Positions 59,501 to 64,000 of a stretch of DNA of 64,000 nt are shown here, in pieces; within the stretch, counting starts at the first letter, position 1; every line of letters begins with the position of its first letter. This DNA is from Halichondria panicea (taxonomy: Eukaryota > Porifera > Demospongiae > Suberitida > Halichondriidae). The notes beneath the pieces were generated by a model that worked only from the letters and a program-made list of their open reading frames with translations, was not told where the DNA came from and ran no database searches. The stretch is from NCBI RefSeq assembly GCF_963675165.1, contig NC_087377.1:6837122-6901121 (forward strand), given 5' to 3'. A program made the position numbers and the translations under genes.

Positions 59501-60809
59501 TACTGACACTTTGCCTGGTTTACGTATGTTATATATGTACACATGTAACATTAGCCTCAACACACCAGGAAGATTTCTTGACCTCGCGTTACATACACGA
59601 GGCTAACATAACATTTATGTGTGTATCCCGGTCATGGTCATTTATATACCGTACACAGTTATGGAATCATTGTGATGCTGCATGAGTACACGTATAGTAT
59701 CATTCCCAACTTTGTGTTTCCTCAGAAGTTCCTGCAGCTACATCTACCACTAATGGTGAGCGACCAGTGGCCAAGAAATGGGCCAAGAAGGAGAAAAACA
59801 TTAAGAGTGTTGGACAGTCGACACCTGAGCTTTCTGTGAGTGTGGGGGTGGGGGTGGGGGTGTGGTGCTTACGTAGGGTAGTCCCTTTATGTAATTACAC
59901 TCGGGCGCTGGATAGCTGTCTTCCTTGTTATGTGCTTGACTGCATATTGTACTTGCTAAAATTGTCCCTGGCTGTATATCGACTATTATAATTATATTCA
60001 CTGTGCTGCTCTAGTTAATATTCATGTCTCCCCATGCTCCACAGGTAAACTCAAAGGAAGGGTTCTTGACAAAACTAGGCTATCATGTCAAGGTATGTGC
60101 ATGTAAGAGTCTGATCAAGTGTTTGGTTGGTTTGCCTGCATGTATTACTGTTTTGTATTCTAGTAATACATACTCGAAAATGGGTTGGTCTATGTGATCT
60201 GAGTATCATTATATACAGTACTCTATTGCCTAGTGCCTATAGCCATCCTTTCATTCAATTATACACTAATATACCCACTCCCTCAGAATTGGAAGAAGCG
60301 ATGGTTTGTGCTCTATCGTAACGAGCTCAAGTACTTTTCGAGTCAGGGCAGCAAGGAGCCCCTGAAGGTGATTGACCTTAATGATGTCACTGCTGCGGAG
60401 AGGGACGAATCACTAGGCAAGAACTACTGCTTCAAGTGAGCTAGTAGCCATCAAATGATTGCTGTATAACTTATGGTAACTATAGTGCAATGATGTCTGT
60501 CAGAATAGTAGTCTCTATAAGAATAGACTTTTAAGCACGTTCTTTGTCAATTAACGTAAAAAACACGCATTTCTTCAAATTAGTTTGTACCCTCTATTGT
60601 CATTGTCATTATCTCAAAATTATTTCGATCCTATAACCCCCTCCCTCCCCCCCCCCCACACACACAGGCTTGTGACCTCAAGTCGTACCTTCTTCATGTT
60701 TGGGGCGTCTGATGCTGAGGCTAATGAGTGGGTGGAGATACTCAGCTGGAAACTGGTCAGTGAGGGAGGGTGGTTGCTGTACACAATGTACAGTGATAGG
60801 CAGGTCTAG
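53545..60809 (+). CDS. DAPP1-like: DAPP1-like adaptor: Y-x-N-rich N-terminus, SH2, PH
   Basis: Phosphotyrosine and 3-phosphoinositide adaptor. Exons: 53,545-53,584; 53,836-54,578; 54,872-55,005; 55,302-55,439; 56,645-56,773; 59,002-59,135; 59,332-59,418; 59,726-59,835; 60,045-60,092; 60,287-60,435; 60,668 onward. All join in frame: 600 residues to the end of the PH domain. Seen: acidic disordered region with YEN, YVN, YVN and YMN at Tyr85, 123, 162 and 180 (Grb2-SH2 consensus); SH2 about 353-445 (WYHEGITRHVAESLL, YLLRDS for FLVRES, KHYRI); PH about 507-600 (GFLTKLGYHVKNWKKRWFVL, RNELKYF, EWVEILSWKL), whose KxWKxRWF pattern matches PIP3/PI(3,4)P2-binding DAPP1. After the last PH codon the frame continues 17 residues to TAG at 60,809, or it may splice from 60,755. 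Vertebrate DAPP1 is much shorter at the N-terminus. Confidence 0.85.
55613..55880. repeat. Two-copy direct tandem repeat in DAPP1-like intron 4
   Basis: TTTAGAGCAATGGTTGGTTT and the following sequence (ATTACTCAAGTTAC, GGATTTGCCCACTTGTAT, CACGTTACCGTTCACACT) occur twice about 130 bp apart with small indels. Confidence 0.85.
56908..58848. mobile_element. TTAA-flanked element with about 190 bp inverted ends (piggyBac-like, non-autonomous)
   Basis: 1941 bp element in DAPP1-like intron 5. Left end AGGGAAGGTACCATGAAAAA and right end TTTTTCATGGTACCTTCCCT are exact complements. Similarity extends inward for about 190 bp (CCTTAAAATGTTCTTTGTG against CACAAAGAACATTTTAAGG; TTTGACCGCGCCCACATTTG against its near-complement). 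TTAA lies directly outside both ends (56,904-56,907; 58,849-58,852), the target duplication of piggyBac-type transposons. Short open frames inside (for example 57,938-58,273) show no transposase motif that I recognise, so it is probably mobilised in trans. Confidence 0.8.
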
Positions 60810-61767
60810 CATTGTTACCTCTGGTACATGTGCATTGCGGTATATAACTATAACATTTGCAATAGTAAGTTTGTGTGCATTTCTCAATTCCCTGTGCCTA
60901 ATAAGTGTGACCAAAGGTGCATTGTTTCTGGTTGAGTTGTCTCATTAGTGGCTCTGTTAATTATGATAGTTACCGAACACACTCATTCTCCGAGTAGTTG
61001 CCCTGAGTGAGTGTCTTGTCATCAGTAATTGATTCGGTGCCAACATTCTTCTTGGGTTTGTGTTTACTCTTACATGTAGCTCATGTAGATTGAAATGTGC
61101 GAGTCTAAAACTGTTCGTAATGGCCTGTCAGGAAAGGCCAACTGCATTGGCCGGGCACCCAGGTCCCAATTGTGTACATAACACAAGACAACCCCTCATT
61201 ATTATAACGACCAAAATTTTGTTCCCCATTGTCTAAGAATTATGTCTGTTAAAACTTATTTTCTGCCTCTGCAGGGGCAACGATCAAGATCAAATACAAG
61301 TACCAGAGATTGAACTCATTAATTACCTTTCGTCCAACGTTCAATAGTTTTCAACAGTTTTTTATCTTCATTCTTCTTGTGAATTCTCCATCCAAATACA
61401 CATGATGAATTTTAATTTGCATTGGTATTTTAGGGCGGCTTTTAAGCGAGTCAATTACATACAGGAAGTGATAGTGCAGTTTGCTTCCTGTTGAGATAAG
61501 AAAACACCCCCCAGGCTATATATAAACTCTATGTACGTGAGCTAGCTTCTGTTCATAGCTACAGTGCAGTGCAGTGCAGCACAGAGCAAGGCATTTCCAT
61601 CCAGATCAACTTGGCAAAAGCAAGAATTACAAAAGTGAGGTCTAGATCATTGGATGTGTTGCTTGTAGCTAGCTTGTAGATCTACTAGTACCAGTCATGC
61701 CTATGTACACACACAATGCACGGTGAGTCATACTGATGGTTTGCTCTCCCTCTAGCCATACAGAGTC
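60810..61767. other. Region between DAPP1-like PH exon and PDZ exon
   Basis: Contains a MITE-like fragment related to 14,631-14,811 (61,130-61,255), a TATATAAAC box at 61,518-61,526, a CAGTGCAGTGCAGTGCAG run just downstream, and an acceptor-like TCTCCCTCTAG at 61,745-61,755. It is either an intergenic promoter or an intron, depending on the gene model. Confidence 0.5.
61518..61527 (+). promoter_or_regulatory. Candidate TATA box for the PDZ gene
   Basis: GGCTATATATAAACTC lies about 240 bp upstream of the PDZ start codon. AAAA|GTGAGG at about 61,633 could be the donor of a 5' UTR exon spliced to 61,756. Suggestive only. Confidence 0.4.
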
Positions 61768-63292
61768 ATGGAGGAGGATTCCTATTTGGTGGTGATCGAG
61801 GGTGGTAGTCCGTGGGGCTTTGGGATTCAGGGAGGTCTCGACTTCAGGTCTCCACTCCGAGTGAAAATGGTGAGACATTTGATAGCGAACCCACCCCCTT
61901 CACACACACTTATTACACAATAATTATGAGGCTATTCCTCTTTTGATCATGTACACATGTTCTAATGCCCCTCGGCTATGGGTATTAAACCAGCAGTGTC
62001 CGCAGTGTGTGTTCACGATCATATAATTATGGTTAGTGCGGTAAATGGAACATGCAGTGTATTAGTCCTGGTTCTGTACAGTCAGTCCAGGTGATGAGTA
62101 CTGCATGATAGTTACGTACCGTCCTGTGTGTCCAGAGGCCACTTTGATTCAATGTACCTATAATAGTCAAAACTCTTCGCCCTGCCCGGTTTTCTAGCTA
62201 TAGCCAACTATGGTGCATGCGCTATTATATCAATGTAAATAACTTATAGTGTAGGTTCCTCATATTTTACCGACTATGTTAGCCATTCCTATTAGCTTGC
62301 AGCACTCATGCATTTAGCTCATTAGGCCTCGTTATGTGGAACTGTTAGTCAACTGTCAGTTAATTTACTAGGTTACCATTTTTCATAGCTAAAAAGTCAA
62401 GTGTGTTTGCGGTATGGTCAAACAACCAATCAAATTGCAATCACTAGCAGCCCACCAGATCTGCAGTAGTGAAGCCTTGCCCGAAATGTGCTTGAGTTTC
62501 ACAGTGGCACCGTTGTACGTATGATTCATTGTACGAATAATATAATTATAATGAGGACAAATAAGGTCACCTGATGGCATGAACAGACACATTCTTTAGG
62601 CTCCAAGTTGTAAACGTTCCACTGCTTGTAGCCGTTTGACCATGTATGTTTCTGTACTATTTTTTTTACTTTTTGATGATTTCGATTACATTCCAGAAAT
62701 TAACAGCTGATGAATAACAGTTCTAGTCGTGTGTGTGTTTTGTGGATGCGAGTTTGTTTTGTCAGTTGCTATAAATACTTTTCATATCAGCAATGAAAAC
62801 ACATTATTTTCTCTACTGAAATCCTGTTGCCACATTACTATTATTTTGAAATCAGGGTTCTCTATTAATCCTGTTGCCACGTTTCTGTTTATCCCCAAAT
62901 GAAAACACTTTATTTTCCCTACTGAAATCCTGTTGCCATGCACATTTCTGTTCGTCCCCAAATCTAATGTTATCGCACCCTGTACATGCACTCACAAGAA
63001 CAATAAGGTGTATTTGTAAGTCGTGGGAAACGTTTTGCATTTGCTGTATAATTTCCGTGAAAGTATAATTATAATTATACCATAATCACCATGGGGTGTA
63101 CTCACAGATGAATTCACAAGTAATTATTTTCATAATGCACTTGCAGGTTACCCCAGGAGGGCGGGCACATAAGAGCGGGCTGGTTACCGGGGACTACATT
63201 ACAGCCATTAACGGCCAAGAGACAAAGCCCCTGAAGCACATGCAAGCAATGCAGCTCATCAAGAAATCAACACAGAAAGTGGAGCTAACTTG
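61768..63292 (+). CDS. PDZ domain protein, PDLIM/ALP/Enigma-like, 5' part
   Basis: Two exons seen, 61,756-61,869 (ATG at 61,768) and 63,147-63,292, open at a GTGAGT donor, so the gene runs off the window. Together they encode one PDZ domain: SYLVVIEGGSPWGFGIQGG (carboxylate loop of the PWGF type), SPLRVKMVTPGG, SGLVTGDYITAING, then an alpha-B helix MQAMQLIKK. A PDZ at the very N-terminus with PWGF and an intron after the second strand is characteristic of PDLIM/Enigma/ZASP proteins, which anchor to actin/alpha-actinin. LIM domains would lie beyond the right edge. Alternatively these exons are a 3' extension of the DAPP1-like gene, because the preceding exon (ending 60,755) joins them in phase. 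Confidence 0.7.
62789..62965. repeat. Direct repeat in PDZ-gene intron
   Basis: ACTGAAATCCTGTTGCCA and ATGAAAACAC(A/T)TTATTTT(C)TC recur about 110 bp apart, with a third partial CCTGTTGCCACG between them. Confidence 0.75.
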
Positions 63293-64000
63293 GTGAGTAT
63301 ACATAACAGTCATCAAAATCGGTGCAAGTGATGCCCTAGCTATAGTAAAAAAATCAGTGAAACCCGGAGCACATACACATGCATAATTTTATGTGTAATT
63401 TTACATGTCGATCTGCATAGTGTGCTACATTAATTTTTGTGAACAAGATTTTTGGTGGGAGAGTAGTTAAATGTATGTGCACTTATTCTTACTGCCCACT
63501 TATTCTTGGCTCCCGGCGTAAGAGCAGATTGCTTCCTTATCGTGATGTATTGTGATCAGACATTTTGGAACTCTGCAACATTCAATTTCCCTGTTACTCG
63601 ACGAGACTCTGTTTGGACTGTGATAGGTTTTGTTGACAATTCCTGTGGTTTAGTGTGTATAGGTGACTTGTTATATCATTACTCGTTGGAATGTCCTAAT
63701 GCTAGCTTCTGTGTATAGTCTGGTGGTGGGTGGTGTTTTGATGCAGGCTTCAACCTAACTATAGGGCTTGCTTAAAGTGCCTTGTTGAAATAGCCATAAT
63801 TATTGCATTATGCTAATATAAATTAAGTCACGTGCATGCATGGGTGAGCACTATTAACATTACAGTCATTGTTCATGGCGTATGATTTTAACCTTGTTAC
63901 GTCGTAATTAGCAATTAATTGTTTCCAAATTGGTGGTTAGATTCTAAGAATTTATCAGTATACCATTATCAATGTGCTTATGTTTGGCTTGTTAATAGTC
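63293..64000. other. Intron of PDZ gene to window end
   Basis: No exon recognised. An open frame at 63,506-63,718 lacks domain similarity and good splice context. Confidence 0.5.

Noticed and set aside
63506-63718. Candidate third exon of the PDZ gene
   Set aside because: No convincing acceptor or donor in phase and no LIM or ZM motif.

Overview
This is a 64 kb stretch of eukaryotic, intron-rich animal DNA. Every gene is split by short GT-AG introns, base composition is AT-rich with frequent TTATAATTAT and TACATGTACATG tracts, and short inverted-repeat elements are dense. A DEATH-NACHT-LRR innate immune receptor, a WAPL cohesin-release factor, a ciliary CFAP96, a DAPP1-type SH2/PH adaptor and a PDLIM-type PDZ protein all point to a metazoan. 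Gene content and texture best fit a sponge (probably a demosponge). That assignment is inference; no sequence search was possible. All exon models were built by hand by joining splice sites in frame. Total coding lengths come out divisible by three for every complete gene.

Layout. (1) 80-9530 (+): 3' two thirds of an ABCA-type lipid transporter, 18 exons, 5' end outside the window. (2) 10,930-32,390 (-): three tandem, intact, seven-exon genes for cation-dependent mannose-6-phosphate-receptor-like (MRH domain) membrane proteins, named A, B and C here. Relics of the ABCA gene lie at 14,112-15,890 and 34,490-35,030. The array therefore arose by repeated duplication of an [ABCA 3' half + M6PR-like] unit, and the ABCA copies then decayed. 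(3) 32,640-34,280: relics of the first two exons of the sulfotransferase found further right. (4) 35,897-39,304 (-): NLR immune receptor. (5) 39,487-41,983 (+): Golgi carbohydrate sulfotransferase, divergently transcribed from the NLR. (6) 42,433-50,081 (-): WAPL, 20 exons, 1221 codons. (7) 50,287-52,974 (+): CFAP96, head-to-head with WAPL. (8) 53,545-60,809 (+): DAPP1-like adaptor with four Y-x-N motifs. (9) 61,768 to beyond the right edge (+): PDZ domain of the PDLIM/ALP/Enigma kind, either a separate gene or a 3' extension of the adaptor.

Mobile DNA is mostly non-autonomous. There are at least eight elements with TACCGTATA-like ends, Tigger/pogo-like MITEs with TA target sites, an AGAGGAGGTC-ended family, a 770 bp foldback element (19,309-20,079) and a 1.94 kb element with about 190 bp inverted ends flanked by TTAA (56,908-58,848). 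No tRNA, rRNA or CRISPR array was recognised.

Functional themes: trafficking and glycoprotein handling (M6PR-like receptors, sulfotransferase, ABCA), innate immunity and phosphotyrosine signalling (NLR, SH2-PH adaptor), and housekeeping (WAPL, CFAP96). The most unusual items are the M6PR-like array with diverging luminal exons, the tyrosine-motif-rich adaptor with a possible PDZ extension, and a minisatellite in WAPL that has copied a splice donor six times.
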